A stretch of 16,991 nucleotides of DNA from Chloroflexota bacterium (GTDB lineage Bacteria > Chloroflexota > Dehalococcoidia > SM23-28-2 > RBG-16-64-32): NCBI GenBank assembly GCA_022565075.1, contig JADFKG010000024.1:1-16991 (forward strand), read 5' to 3'. The translations under genes and the position numbers were made by a program. The notes beneath the pieces were generated by a model, which worked only from the letters and a program-made list of their open reading frames with translations, did no database searches and was not told where the DNA came from. Every line of letters begins with the position of its first letter. Position 1 is the first letter of the stretch. Shown in pieces: positions 5,963 to 12,964 of the stretch.

Positions 5963-6493
5963 ATGCAACTTCACGTACTTCAAGACCTGCGCCGGAGGCT
6001 AGGCAGCGTCAGCGAATGCGAGCTGGAAGAGGAGCGAGTCGTCGCCGGTGACCTCGTTCTGCACGACGTGCGTGGGACGGTGAGCTTGCTGCGCACGGAC
6101 CGCGGCCTGCTGGCGACGCTGGACGCGACGGCGAAGCGGGAAGAAAGCTGCTCGCGCTGCCTGGCCGGCGTCCTGATCGACGTGGACGTCCACTTCGAGG
6201 AGGAGTACGTGCCGTTGGTGGACGCCGACACGGGCGCGCGCATCTATCCGGGCGAAGATGAAGATGTTGAAGCTTTCAGCATCGATTCGGAGTTCTGGCT
6301 CGATTTGCGGGAGGGCCTCCGGCAATATATCCTCATGAGTGAGCCAAGGCCCCTTTGCAGGGACGATTGCGCCGGCCTCTGCGCCCGCTGTGGAGCGGAC
6401 CTCAACGCCGGGCCGTGCGAATGCCAGCCGGAGACCGACGAAGGACAGGACGCGCTGGCGGGGCTCAAGCAGAGGATGGACGAAGGGAAGTAA
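5963..6493 (+). CDS. yceD: DUF177 / YceD-family 23S rRNA accumulation protein
   Basis: Member of the YceD/DUF177 family, which in many bacteria and plastids supports 23S rRNA accumulation and large-subunit assembly; its gene is typically just upstream of rpmF, as here (1-nt gap). The 176 residues show the family pattern: a beta-rich N-terminal half, a CSRC pair at C63/C66, the SEFWLDLREGLRQYILMSEP segment, and a C-terminal cysteine cluster (PLCRDDCAGLCARCG...CEC) that may bind zinc. ATG at 5963 is preferred because GAGG lies 8 nt upstream and the family starts at about this point; the longer open frame upstream only mirrors the opposite-strand gene. Confidence 0.9.
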   Translation: MQLHVLQDLRRRLGSVSECELEEERVVAGDLVLHDVRGTVSLLRTDRGLLATLDATAKREESCSRCLAGVLIDVDVHFEEEYVPLVDADTGARIYPGEDEDVEAFSIDSEFWLDLREGLRQYILMSEPRPLCRDDCAGLCARCGADLNAGPCECQPETDEGQDALAGLKQRMDEGK

Positions 6494-6494
6494 C

Positions 6495-6689
6495 GTGGCA
6501 CCGCTACCAAAGAAGAAACGATCAGTATCGCGCAAGAGGCGTCACCGGACGCACATCGCAGCGACGATCCCGCATCTGATTGTGTGCACCCAATGCCACA
6601 GCCCGAAACGCTCCCACATGGCCTGTGCTGTGTGCGGGACGTACAACGGCCGGCAGGTGCTGGACGTGGCCCGCGAGCCGACCGTCTAA
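6495..6689 (+). CDS. rpmF: 50S ribosomal protein L32
   Basis: Structural protein of the large ribosomal subunit. The GTG start at 6495 gives a 64-residue basic protein beginning MAPLPKKKRSVSRKRRHR, typical for L32, with a zinc-binding set C31, C34, C44 and C47 (CTQC and CAVC), so this is the zinc-dependent (C+) form. It follows yceD with one base between the genes, and the pair is almost universally linked. The C-terminus (NGRQVLDVAREPTV) is of normal type and complete. Confidence 0.96.
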   Translation: MAPLPKKKRSVSRKRRHRTHIAATIPHLIVCTQCHSPKRSHMACAVCGTYNGRQVLDVAREPTV

Positions 6690-6704
6690 GCCCGCACCGC
6701 TGCG

Positions 6705-6713
6705 TGCTATACT
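6705..6713 (+). promoter_or_regulatory. Extended -10 promoter for the small zinc-ribbon gene and fab cluster
   Basis: TGC-TATACT is a near-perfect extended -10 element ending 9 nt before the ATG at 6723. The transcript would have a leader of only about 2-4 nt, that is, essentially leaderless. There is no good -35. It may add transcription of fabD-fabG-nusB-acpP beyond rpmF read-through. Confidence 0.55.
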
Positions 6714-6722
6714 CGGCTGGCT

Positions 6723-6917
6723 ATGAGACGCGGACTTGTATACATACTGCCCCCGCTTAGCCTGCTTCTGGCCGCCGCTGCCGCGATGACCTACTTCGTC
6801 TGGTGGGACGCCACACATTGCACCTTTTGCCGCATGCGCCTCGATGAGTTCGCCCGCTGTCCCAATCCGGACTGCACCTTCGGCAGGCTGACCCGCGAGC
6901 AAGACCTCAGCGAGTAA
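6723..6917 (+). CDS. Small single-pass membrane protein with zinc-ribbon-like tail
   Basis: A 64-residue protein of no family I recognise. Residues 5-27 are a hydrophobic helix (YILPPLSLLLAAAAAMTYFV), preceded by two arginines, which favours a cytoplasmic N-terminus. The tail carries C33, C36, C46 and C51 (CTFC and CPNPDC), a compact zinc-ribbon-like arrangement that would then lie outside the membrane if it is a single pass. It occupies the place between rpmF and fabD where plsX and fabH usually are. A promoter-like TATACT sits 9 nt before the ATG and fabD begins 12 nt after the stop. Whether it binds zinc or touches lipid synthesis is unknown. Confidence 0.7.
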   Translation: MRRGLVYILPPLSLLLAAAAAMTYFVWWDATHCTFCRMRLDEFARCPNPDCTFGRLTREQDLSE

Positions 6918-6929
6918 CGCTTTCGCCGT

Positions 6930-7901
6930 ATGAACGAGGCGACGTCACCTTCGCGGCTCACGGCAGACCACTTGCTCCAGCTACCCGTTGATCCGGAGCT
7001 GGCGCTTGTATTCCCCGGACAGGGCTCGCAGAAAGTGGGCATGGGCCGAGGCGCAGCGGAATCGTCGAAAACGGCAGCCGGCGTCTTCGCCGAGGCGGAC
7101 GAGGCGCTGGGATTCGATCTCTCGCGCCTCTGCTTTGAGGGGCCCGAAGATCGCCTGAAAGAGACGGCCAACACGCAGCCGGCGATCCTGGCGGCATCAG
7201 TCGCCGTCCTCGCCGCGGGGCTGGACGCCGGCACGATCAAGCGCCGGCCCGCGCTCGTTGCCGGGCACAGCCTGGGCGAGTATTCGGCGCTGGTCGCGGC
7301 CGGGGCTCTGGAGTTCAGCACGGCGATGCGCCTAGTCCGTGAACGCGGGCGGCTGATGGACGAGGCCGGTCAGGCGTCGCCGGGAACGATGGCGGCGATC
7401 GTCGGCCTGGACGAGGCCACGGTCGAAGAGATCTGCCGCGAGTGCGGCGCCGAGGTCGCGAACTACAACGCCGCGACGCAGACGGTCGTCGGCGGCCCGC
7501 CGCAGGCCGTCGAGCGGGCGTGCGCGCTGGCAAAGGAGCGCGGTGGCCGCGGTCTGCCGGTGAAGGTGTCGGGCGCGTTTCACACATCGTTGATGGAGCC
7601 GGCGGCGGAGGCCTTCACACGCCTGCTCGCCGACGCCGAAGTTGGCGAGCCAGTGATCCCGGTCGTCGGTAACGTGAGCGGCCAGACGCTGGCCTCAGCC
7701 GCGGACGTCCGCACGGACCTGGAGCAGCAGATCAGACGGCCTGTGCGCTGGCACCAGTCGATCGATGCGATGGCCGCGGCGGGCGTGCGGCGAGCGATCG
7801 AGGTGGGGCCGGGCAAGGTCCTGACAGCGCAGCTCAAGCGCAGCCACCCCGGCCTCGACGCGCGGCCGATCGAGGAGATCTCGGAGACGGCCAATGTTTG
7901 A
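6930..7901 (+). CDS. fabD: Malonyl-CoA:ACP transacylase
   Basis: Transfers malonyl from CoA to acyl carrier protein, supplying the extender unit of type II fatty acid synthesis. The oxyanion motif FPGQGSQ is at 28-34, the nucleophile S114 in GHSLGEYSA, R139 in VRERG and H218 in AFHTSLM. The length of 323 exceeds the usual roughly 310 because of about 20 residues before the first strand; a shorter start (TTG at codon 15) is possible. The stop overlaps the fabG start by 8 nt, indicating coupled translation. No fabH lies beside it. Confidence 0.95.
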   Translation: MNEATSPSRLTADHLLQLPVDPELALVFPGQGSQKVGMGRGAAESSKTAAGVFAEADEALGFDLSRLCFEGPEDRLKETANTQPAILAASVAVLAAGLDAGTIKRRPALVAGHSLGEYSALVAAGALEFSTAMRLVRERGRLMDEAGQASPGTMAAIVGLDEATVEEICRECGAEVANYNAATQTVVGGPPQAVERACALAKERGGRGLPVKVSGAFHTSLMEPAAEAFTRLLADAEVGEPVIPVVGNVSGQTLASAADVRTDLEQQIRRPVRWHQSIDAMAAAGVRRAIEVGPGKVLTAQLKRSHPGLDARPIEEISETANV

Positions 7902-8640
7902 CCTCTCGGGCAAAGCAGCGCTGGTAACCGGCGGCTCGCGCGGGATTGGCCGCTCGATCTGCAGGCAGCTGGCCGAGCAGGGCGCCGCCGTGGCGATCAA
8001 CTACAAGCAGAGCGCAGACCAGGCGGAGGATCTGCGCCAGAAGATCGAGGCCGCCGGCGGCAAGGCGATTACTGTCCACGCCGACGTGCGCAAGCCGGAA
8101 GACGTCGAGCGGATGATCAAGGAGACGGTGGCCGGGCTGGGACGGCTGGACGTGCTGGTGAACAACGCCGGCTTCAACCGCGACACGTTAATCCTGCGCA
8201 TGTCGCTGGAGGATTGGGACGAGGTGATGGAGCTGAACCTGCGGGCGGTGTTCCTGTGCACGAAGGCGGTGCTGCGGACGATGATGAAGCAGCGCTGGGG
8301 CCGGGTCATAAACATCGGCAGCGTGTCAGGGCTGGCAGGCAACGCCGGGCAGGCGAACTACGCCGCGGCGAAGGCCGGGCTCGTCGGCTTTACGCGCGCC
8401 GTGGCCCGTGAGATGGGCTCGCGCAACATCACAGCGAACCTGGTGATGCCGGGCCTGGTGATAACGGAGCTGACAAAGAACATTCGCCAGGAGATCATCG
8501 ACGGCGTGAAGCAACGCCTGCTGGTGGACCGCATGGGGACGCCGGAGGACATCTCCGCGTGCGTCGTCTATCTGGCGTCGGACGAAGCGGAGTACATCAC
8601 GGGTCAGGTGCTGTCGGTGGACGGCGGGCTGGGGCTCTAA
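7894..8640 (+). CDS. fabG: 3-oxoacyl-ACP reductase
   Basis: NADPH-dependent reduction of beta-ketoacyl-ACP in fatty acid elongation. Classical short-chain dehydrogenase: nucleotide-binding GGSRGIG at 13-19, NNAG at 90-93, and the catalytic tetrad N115, S143, Y156 and K160 (YAAAK). The C-terminal TGQVLSVDGGLGL is typical of FabG. The 248-residue length is normal. It overlaps fabD by 8 nt and is followed after 2 nt by nusB, so it is within one operon; its place between fabD and acpP supports FabG rather than another dehydrogenase. Confidence 0.95.
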   Translation: MFDLSGKAALVTGGSRGIGRSICRQLAEQGAAVAINYKQSADQAEDLRQKIEAAGGKAITVHADVRKPEDVERMIKETVAGLGRLDVLVNNAGFNRDTLILRMSLEDWDEVMELNLRAVFLCTKAVLRTMMKQRWGRVINIGSVSGLAGNAGQANYAAAKAGLVGFTRAVAREMGSRNITANLVMPGLVITELTKNIRQEIIDGVKQRLLVDRMGTPEDISACVVYLASDEAEYITGQVLSVDGGLGL

Positions 8641-8642
8641 GA

Positions 8643-9062
8643 ATGGCGGGGAGGAGACGCACGGCCCGGGTGATCGCCTTGCAGTCGCTGTTCGAGTTGG
8701 ACACCGTCGGGCACGAGCCGGCGGACTGCGTATCGCGCATCGCAAAGGAAGCGTCGGCGGCGAAGGAGATCACAGCGTACGCCCACGAGCTGGTCCACGG
8801 CGTGATCGAGAACCAGAAGCGGATCAACGAGATTATCGAGCAGACGGCGCCGGCCTGGCCGCTGAACCAGATCGCCGCGACGGACCGGAATATCCTGCGC
8901 CTTGCGATATACGAAATCGTCATCGATAATAAGGTGCCAATGCGAGCCGCAATAAACGAAGCAGTTGAGCTGGCCAAGGAATATGGCGGCGATAATTCCC
9001 CAAGATTTGTGAACGGCGTCCTCGGTTCAGTGAGCGCGCTAGTCACGGCTGACCGAGGCTAA
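8643..9062 (+). CDS. nusB: Transcription antitermination factor NusB
   Basis: RNA-binding all-helical protein that with NusE (S10) recognises boxA in rRNA leaders and prevents premature termination. The 139 residues include the N-terminal RRRTARVIALQSLFELD and the conserved block IAATDRNILRLAIYEI...INEAVELAKEYGGD and RFVNGVLG. ATG at 8643 is chosen because it yields the standard N-terminus 2 nt after the fabG stop; longer frames run back into fabG. Its position between fabG and acpP is unusual. Bases 8889-9015 use markedly more A/T-ending codons than the rest and contain a promoter-like pair. Confidence 0.94.
   Translation: MAGRRRTARVIALQSLFELDTVGHEPADCVSRIAKEASAAKEITAYAHELVHGVIENQKRINEIIEQTAPAWPLNQIAATDRNILRLAIYEIVIDNKVPMRAAINEAVELAKEYGGDNSPRFVNGVLGSVSALVTADRG
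8902..8930 (+). promoter_or_regulatory. Possible internal promoter for acpP
   Basis: TTGCGA (8902-8907) and GATAAT (8925-8930) are 17 bp apart inside an A/T-richer patch of nusB, about 140 nt upstream of acpP. Acyl carrier protein is needed in large amounts, so an extra promoter would make sense, but this is inference from two hexamers. Confidence 0.3.
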
Positions 9063-9076
9063 TAGGAGGTACCCGC

Positions 9077-9337
9077 GTGGCAACCGTTTTCGAGAGAGTG
9101 CAGAAGATCATCGCCGAGCAACTCGGCGTCGAAGAATCGGAGATCAAGCTGGAGACGTCGTTCGTCGACGACCTGAACGCTGACTCGCTGGACCTGGTCG
9201 AGCTGATCATGTCGCTGGAGGAAGAGTTCAGCGAGGAAGGCCGGACGGTGGAGATCTCGGACGAGGACGCTGAGAAGATCCTGCGCGTACAGGACGCGGT
9301 GAGCTACATCGACAAGCAAGGCGGATCAGGGGGCTAA
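9077..9337 (+). CDS. acpP: Acyl carrier protein
   Basis: Carries growing acyl chains on a phosphopantetheine arm attached to S37 in the motif DDLNADSLDLVEL. The small acidic sequence of 86 residues fits the family. Compared with the usual EEFG-(I/L)-EIPDEDAEKI, this protein reads EEFSEEGRTVEISDEDAEKI, a few residues longer in the loop before helix III. GTG at 9077 is supported by GGAGG 8 nt upstream, one of the few clear ribosome sites in the rightward operon and consistent with high expression. A strong terminator hairpin follows, so this is the last gene of the ribosome/fatty-acid operon. Confidence 0.96.
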   Translation: MATVFERVQKIIAEQLGVEESEIKLETSFVDDLNADSLDLVELIMSLEEEFSEEGRTVEISDEDAEKILRVQDAVSYIDKQGGSGG

Positions 9338-9366
9338 GGGGCCCGGCAGCGAACGCCGGGACTGTG

Positions 9367-9388
9367 TCCCCCGCCTGAGGGCGGGGGA
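9367..9388 (+). terminator. Terminator after acpP
   Basis: A 9-bp stem TCCCCCGCC / GGCGGGGGA closes a TGAG loop and is followed by TTGTCGTAT. The stem is very GC-rich while the T-tract is imperfect. It separates the fatty-acid operon from the Tat genes; a weak TATCCT (9395-9400) lies just after it, 17 nt before the tat start, and could begin the next transcript. Confidence 0.7.
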
Positions 9389-9417
9389 TTGTCGTATCCT
9401 GTTAGCGGACGAAGCAG

Positions 9418-9816
9418 ATGAACTTTCTCGGCATCGGACTGCCCGAAATCGTGCTTATCTCCCTGATCGCCGTGGTCGTGCTTGGCCCGGAGCGTTTTCC
9501 GGAGGCCGCGGTGCAGGTGGCGCGCGCGATCAAATGGCTGCGCGGCTACGCCACGGAGAACACCCGCGACTTGCGCCACGAGTTCGCGGAGCTGACGCGC
9601 GAGTACGAGGAGATGCGGGAGGAGCTGAACGAGGTGCGGCAGGCTGTGACTAGCGGCGTTACCGCAGCGTCTAGAGAGATCAGCAAGGTCATCGACGAGA
9701 CGAAGCCCGCCCTTGAGGAGGCCCGACCGGACCGCATCGCCGGCGGCAACGAACCGATCATCGAACCCGGCGGCGAGCTGCCACCCGAGCCGGACCGCCC
9801 CGACAACGGAGCCTAG
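9418..9816 (+). CDS. tatA/tatB: Sec-independent translocase TatA/TatB-family subunit (TatB-like)
   Basis: Membrane subunit of the twin-arginine translocase, which exports folded proteins. The 132-residue protein has a short N-terminal transmembrane helix (about 3-22, with a glutamate at E10 in GLPEIVLI), the hinge LGPERFP, an amphipathic helix (about 27-45), then a charged helical tail and a Pro/Glu-rich C-terminus. The GPERFP hinge and long acidic tail resemble TatB more than TatA. Only one such gene is next to tatC, so either it serves both roles or a second tatA lies elsewhere. No clear ribosome site is visible. Confidence 0.88.
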   Translation: MNFLGIGLPEIVLISLIAVVVLGPERFPEAAVQVARAIKWLRGYATENTRDLRHEFAELTREYEEMREELNEVRQAVTSGVTAASREISKVIDETKPALEEARPDRIAGGNEPIIEPGGELPPEPDRPDNGA

Positions 9817-9842
9817 CCGGAGGCCACCGGCCCAGGCAAGCG

Positions 9843-10625
9843 ATGACGCGCAGCACCATGGCCGAGCAGCCTGCGCCCACTCCGAGTGAGACGCGGGGCG
9901 ATGGGGCCCTGACGATCATCGAGCACCTGAAGGAGTTGCGTTACCGGGTGATGATGTCGTCCATCGGCGTCGTCATCGGGCTGGTGATCTCGGCAATCTT
10001 CGCGGACGACTTCCTCCAACTGCTGATCGACCCGGCGGAGAAGGAGCACCCCGGTCTGCGGCTGCAGTTCATCGAGCCGTTCGAGAACTTCGTAACGTAC
10101 TTCCGCGTGGCTCTGCTGGGCGGTCTGGTCGTCGGCATGCCGGTAATCGTCTACCACGGGCTGCGCTTCGTGACGCCGGCTCTGCACGCGAGTGAGCGCA
10201 TGTGGCTTTACGGCACGGTTGTCGGCTCGACGGCGCTGTTCCTGGGCGGCGTGGCGTTCGCATATTTCGTCGCGCTGCCGCCGGCTCTGAACTTCCTGCT
10301 GAACTTCAACAACGACCTTGCGGAGCCTAACATCCGCATTGGGAGTTATGTCGACTTCGTGACGCGGCTGCTCTTCTGGACGGGCGTCTCGTTCCAGACG
10401 CCGCTGATCGTCATGTTCTTCGCGCGTATCGGCCTCGTGAGCGCATCCCAGCTGTTGCGGTGGTGGCGCCTGGCGTTCGTAGCGGCCTTCGTCGTGGCGG
10501 CGATCGTAACGCCGTCGATCGACCCGGTGACGCAGTCGCTCGTGGCGGGACCGATTATCGTGCTCTATTTCTTCGGGATCGTACTGGCGGTGATCGTGCA
10601 GCCGAGGCGCCCACCGAAGCAGTAG
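9843..10625 (+). CDS. tatC: Sec-independent translocase subunit TatC
   Basis: Multi-spanning core of the Tat exporter that recognises twin-arginine signal peptides. Signature features: EHLKELRYR at 27-35, FIEPFENF at 77-84, and six hydrophobic helices (about 36-53, 88-108, 122-145, 174-195, 208-222, 233-252). In the fourth of these, the functional glutamate known from E. coli TatC (FE.P) is a glutamine here (SFQTP, Q185). The 260 residues are a normal length. It starts 26 nt after the TatA/B gene. The ATG at 9843 gives a slightly long cytosolic N-terminus; ATG at 9858 (MAEQP) is equally possible. Confidence 0.95.
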   Translation: MTRSTMAEQPAPTPSETRGDGALTIIEHLKELRYRVMMSSIGVVIGLVISAIFADDFLQLLIDPAEKEHPGLRLQFIEPFENFVTYFRVALLGGLVVGMPVIVYHGLRFVTPALHASERMWLYGTVVGSTALFLGGVAFAYFVALPPALNFLLNFNNDLAEPNIRIGSYVDFVTRLLFWTGVSFQTPLIVMFFARIGLVSASQLLRWWRLAFVAAFVVAAIVTPSIDPVTQSLVAGPIIVLYFFGIVLAVIVQPRRPPKQ

Positions 10626-10632
10626 CGGCGGT

Positions 10633-10661
10633 TTGACCGGCAGATAGGCCACGCGTATCAT
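10633..10661 (+). promoter_or_regulatory. Promoter of the UDG gene, probably leaderless
   Basis: TTGACC (10633-10638) and TATCAT (10656-10661) are separated by the ideal 17 bp. The -10 ends 8 nt before the GTG at 10670, so the predicted transcription start falls at or within 2 nt of the start codon. No ribosome site precedes the gene. This is the best-supported leaderless candidate here because both hexamers are good. Confidence 0.65.
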
Positions 10662-10669
10662 CGGCGATA

Positions 10670-11284
10670 GTGACAGAGCTTGAGGCCCTCAACACGAAGA
10701 TCATCACGTGTGAGTCCTGCGGCCTCTGTAAAACACGCACTAATGCGGTTCCCGGCGAAGGCGCAGAGAACGCCGAGATTATGTTCGTCGGCGAGGGGCC
10801 GGGATACCACGAGGACCAGCAAGGGCGCCCGTTTATCGGAGCAGCCGGCAAGTTCCTGGATGAGTTGCTCGGTTCGATCAATCTGACCCGCTCTGACGTC
10901 TATATCTGCAACGTCGTCAAGTGCCGCCCACCCAGCAACCGAGACCCGATCCCGGAAGAGGTGGACGCCTGCCGCCCGTTCCTCCTGCGCCAGATCGAGC
11001 TGATTGACCCGAGGCTGATCGTGACGCTGGGGCGCTTTTCGCTCTCCTGGTTCTTCCCACGCGATTCGATCGGCAAGGTGCGCGGCAGCCTGCGCCAGAT
11101 GGGCGGACGCCACTACTATCACGTCTATCATCCGGCGGCGGCGCTGCACAACGGCAGTCTGCGGCAGGTCATCCTGGACGACTTCGCGAAGATCCCGTTG
11201 GCGCTTGAGAAGCTACGAGAGAGCGAGCCGGTCGAGGCGGCGGTGGCGGTGAGTCCTTCAGTGGAGCAGGGGCGGCTCTTCTAG
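10670..11284 (+). CDS. Family 4 uracil-DNA glycosylase (iron-sulfur)
   Basis: Removes uracil from DNA as the first step of base excision repair. Family 4 marks: a cysteine set C17/C20 (with C14 adjacent), C85 and C101, spaced as for a 4Fe-4S cluster; motif A GEGPGYHEDQQGRPFIGAAG at 41-60; and motif B HPAAALHN at 154-161. Its 204 residues match thermophile UDGa-type enzymes. An early reading as a DNA-polymerase-fused phage domain does not apply because no fused domain is present. It begins directly at a strong promoter and is followed after 3 nt by RNase J, so the two are likely co-transcribed. Confidence 0.93.
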   Translation: MTELEALNTKIITCESCGLCKTRTNAVPGEGAENAEIMFVGEGPGYHEDQQGRPFIGAAGKFLDELLGSINLTRSDVYICNVVKCRPPSNRDPIPEEVDACRPFLLRQIELIDPRLIVTLGRFSLSWFFPRDSIGKVRGSLRQMGGRHYYHVYHPAAALHNGSLRQVILDDFAKIPLALEKLRESEPVEAAVAVSPSVEQGRLF

Positions 11285-11287
11285 CAT

Positions 11288-12955
11288 ATGGCTCAGAAGC
11301 TGAGGATCATTCCGTTCGGGGGCCTGGGTGAGATCGGCAAGAACATGCTTGCCCTGGAGACGAACGAGGACATGATTGTGATCGACTCCGGGCTGATGTT
11401 CCCGGAGGCAGACATGCTGGGCGTCGACCTCGTGATCCCGGACGTCACGTATATCAAGGAGCGCCTGCACAAGCTGCGGGGCATTCTCATCACGCACGGC
11501 CACGAGGACCACGTCGGCGCCTTGCCCTACGTGCTGCCGGCGCTGCGTTCGCCCAACGGGCAGCTGCCGACGGTCTACTGCACGCCGCTGACGCACGGCC
11601 TGATCACGGTGAAGCTGGAAGAGCACAAGCTGCTGAAGAAGGCGAACCTGAAGATGGTCGAGCCGGGAGACACGGTGAAGCTGGGCAATATGTCGGCGGA
11701 GTGGATCCACATCACGCACAGCATTCCGGACTCGACGTCGATCGCCGTGAAGACGCCGCTGGGCACCGTGTTCCACACAGGAGACTTCAAGTTCGACTAC
11801 ACGCCGGTGATGGGCGGTCCGCCGGATCTGATGCGCATCGCTCAGATCGGGCAGGAGGGCGTCCTCCTGCTGTTGTCAGACTCGACCTACGCTGACACCG
11901 AAGGTTACACGCCTTCGGAGAGGAGCATCGCGGAGACGCTGGACCGCATCATGGCGACGGCGGACGGGCGGGTGATCGTTGCCACATTCGCCTCGCTGAT
12001 CTCGCGGGTGCAGCAGGTGATCGACGCGGCGGAGAACAACGGCCGCCGTGTGTTCGTGACCGGCCGCAGCATGATGAACAACGTGCGAATGGCGCTTGAG
12101 GAAGACTACATACGCGCCGTAGACGACCCTCTGCAGCCGCTGGACCGAATGCGGAAGCTGAAGCCGGATAAGGTGGTGCTTCTGACGACGGGCGCGCAGG
12201 GCGAGCCGTCCTCGGCGCTGGTGCGGATGGCGAACCGAGACCACCGGCAGATCGATATCGTGCCGGGAGACACGATCGTGTTCTCATCTTCGGCGATTCC
12301 GGGCAACGAGCAGCTGATCAACCGCACGATCAACAACCTTCACCGGCTGGGCGCGCACGTGCTCTTCAGCCGCGTCGCGAACGTGCACGTGCGCGGACAC
12401 GCTGCGCAGGAAGAGCTGAAGCTGATGATCAGCCTGACGCAGCCGAGGTACTTCGTGCCGGTGCACGGGGAGTACCGCCACCTGGTGATGCACTCACACC
12501 TGGCGCGCTCGATGGGCATTCCGCCGGAGAACGTGTTCACGATGGAGGACGGCGACGTGCTGGAGATCGACCGCCACCAGGCGCGCATGGCGGAGCAGAT
12601 TCCAGCGGACTACGTATACGTGGACGGGCTTGCGGTGGGTGTCGACAACGTCGTGCTGCGCGACCGCCAGAGGCTCTCGGGAGACGGCATCATCATCGCG
12701 ATCGTATCTATCGACAGGCATACGGGTAAACCAATTGGCCGGCCGGACGTTGTATCTAAAGGATTTATAGAAGCTGACATGTCGGAAAGCCTGATGGACA
12801 AGGCCCGTGATGTCGTCGAAGAGGCGCTCGCGGGTCAGGAGCACGTGGCCGACCGGGCGGACTTTAACGCCCGGGTGCATGAGGCGTTGTCCCGCTTTCT
12901 CTACAAGCAAACGCGGCGCCGGCCGATGATCCTACCGTTCAGCGTGGAGATATAG
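11288..12955 (+). CDS. rnj: Ribonuclease J
   Basis: Metallo-beta-lactamase/beta-CASP nuclease with 5'-3' exonuclease and endonuclease activity on mRNA and rRNA precursors, central to RNA decay in bacteria lacking RNase E. The zinc motif H70-G-H72-E-D74-H75 and H144 and D166 (TGDFKFD) are present, followed by the beta-CASP region (SDSTYADTEGYTPSE, TTGAQGEP) and HVRGHAAQEEL, PVHGEYRHL motifs. The 555-residue length and C-terminal domain are complete. ATG at 11288 is 3 nt after the UDG stop. A stretch near 12705-12780 is richer in A/T-ending codons than the rest. Confidence 0.96.
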   Translation: MAQKLRIIPFGGLGEIGKNMLALETNEDMIVIDSGLMFPEADMLGVDLVIPDVTYIKERLHKLRGILITHGHEDHVGALPYVLPALRSPNGQLPTVYCTPLTHGLITVKLEEHKLLKKANLKMVEPGDTVKLGNMSAEWIHITHSIPDSTSIAVKTPLGTVFHTGDFKFDYTPVMGGPPDLMRIAQIGQEGVLLLLSDSTYADTEGYTPSERSIAETLDRIMATADGRVIVATFASLISRVQQVIDAAENNGRRVFVTGRSMMNNVRMALEEDYIRAVDDPLQPLDRMRKLKPDKVVLLTTGAQGEPSSALVRMANRDHRQIDIVPGDTIVFSSSAIPGNEQLINRTINNLHRLGAHVLFSRVANVHVRGHAAQEELKLMISLTQPRYFVPVHGEYRHLVMHSHLARSMGIPPENVFTMEDGDVLEIDRHQARMAEQIPADYVYVDGLAVGVDNVVLRDRQRLSGDGIIIAIVSIDRHTGKPIGRPDVVSKGFIEADMSESLMDKARDVVEEALAGQEHVADRADFNARVHEALSRFLYKQTRRRPMILPFSVEI

Positions 12956-12964
12956 CACACGCCC

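Noticed and set aside
9813..10661. 282-codon antisense frame across tatC
   Set aside because: Arg/His/Gln-rich composition typical of antisense frames in high-GC genes; tatC is unambiguous.
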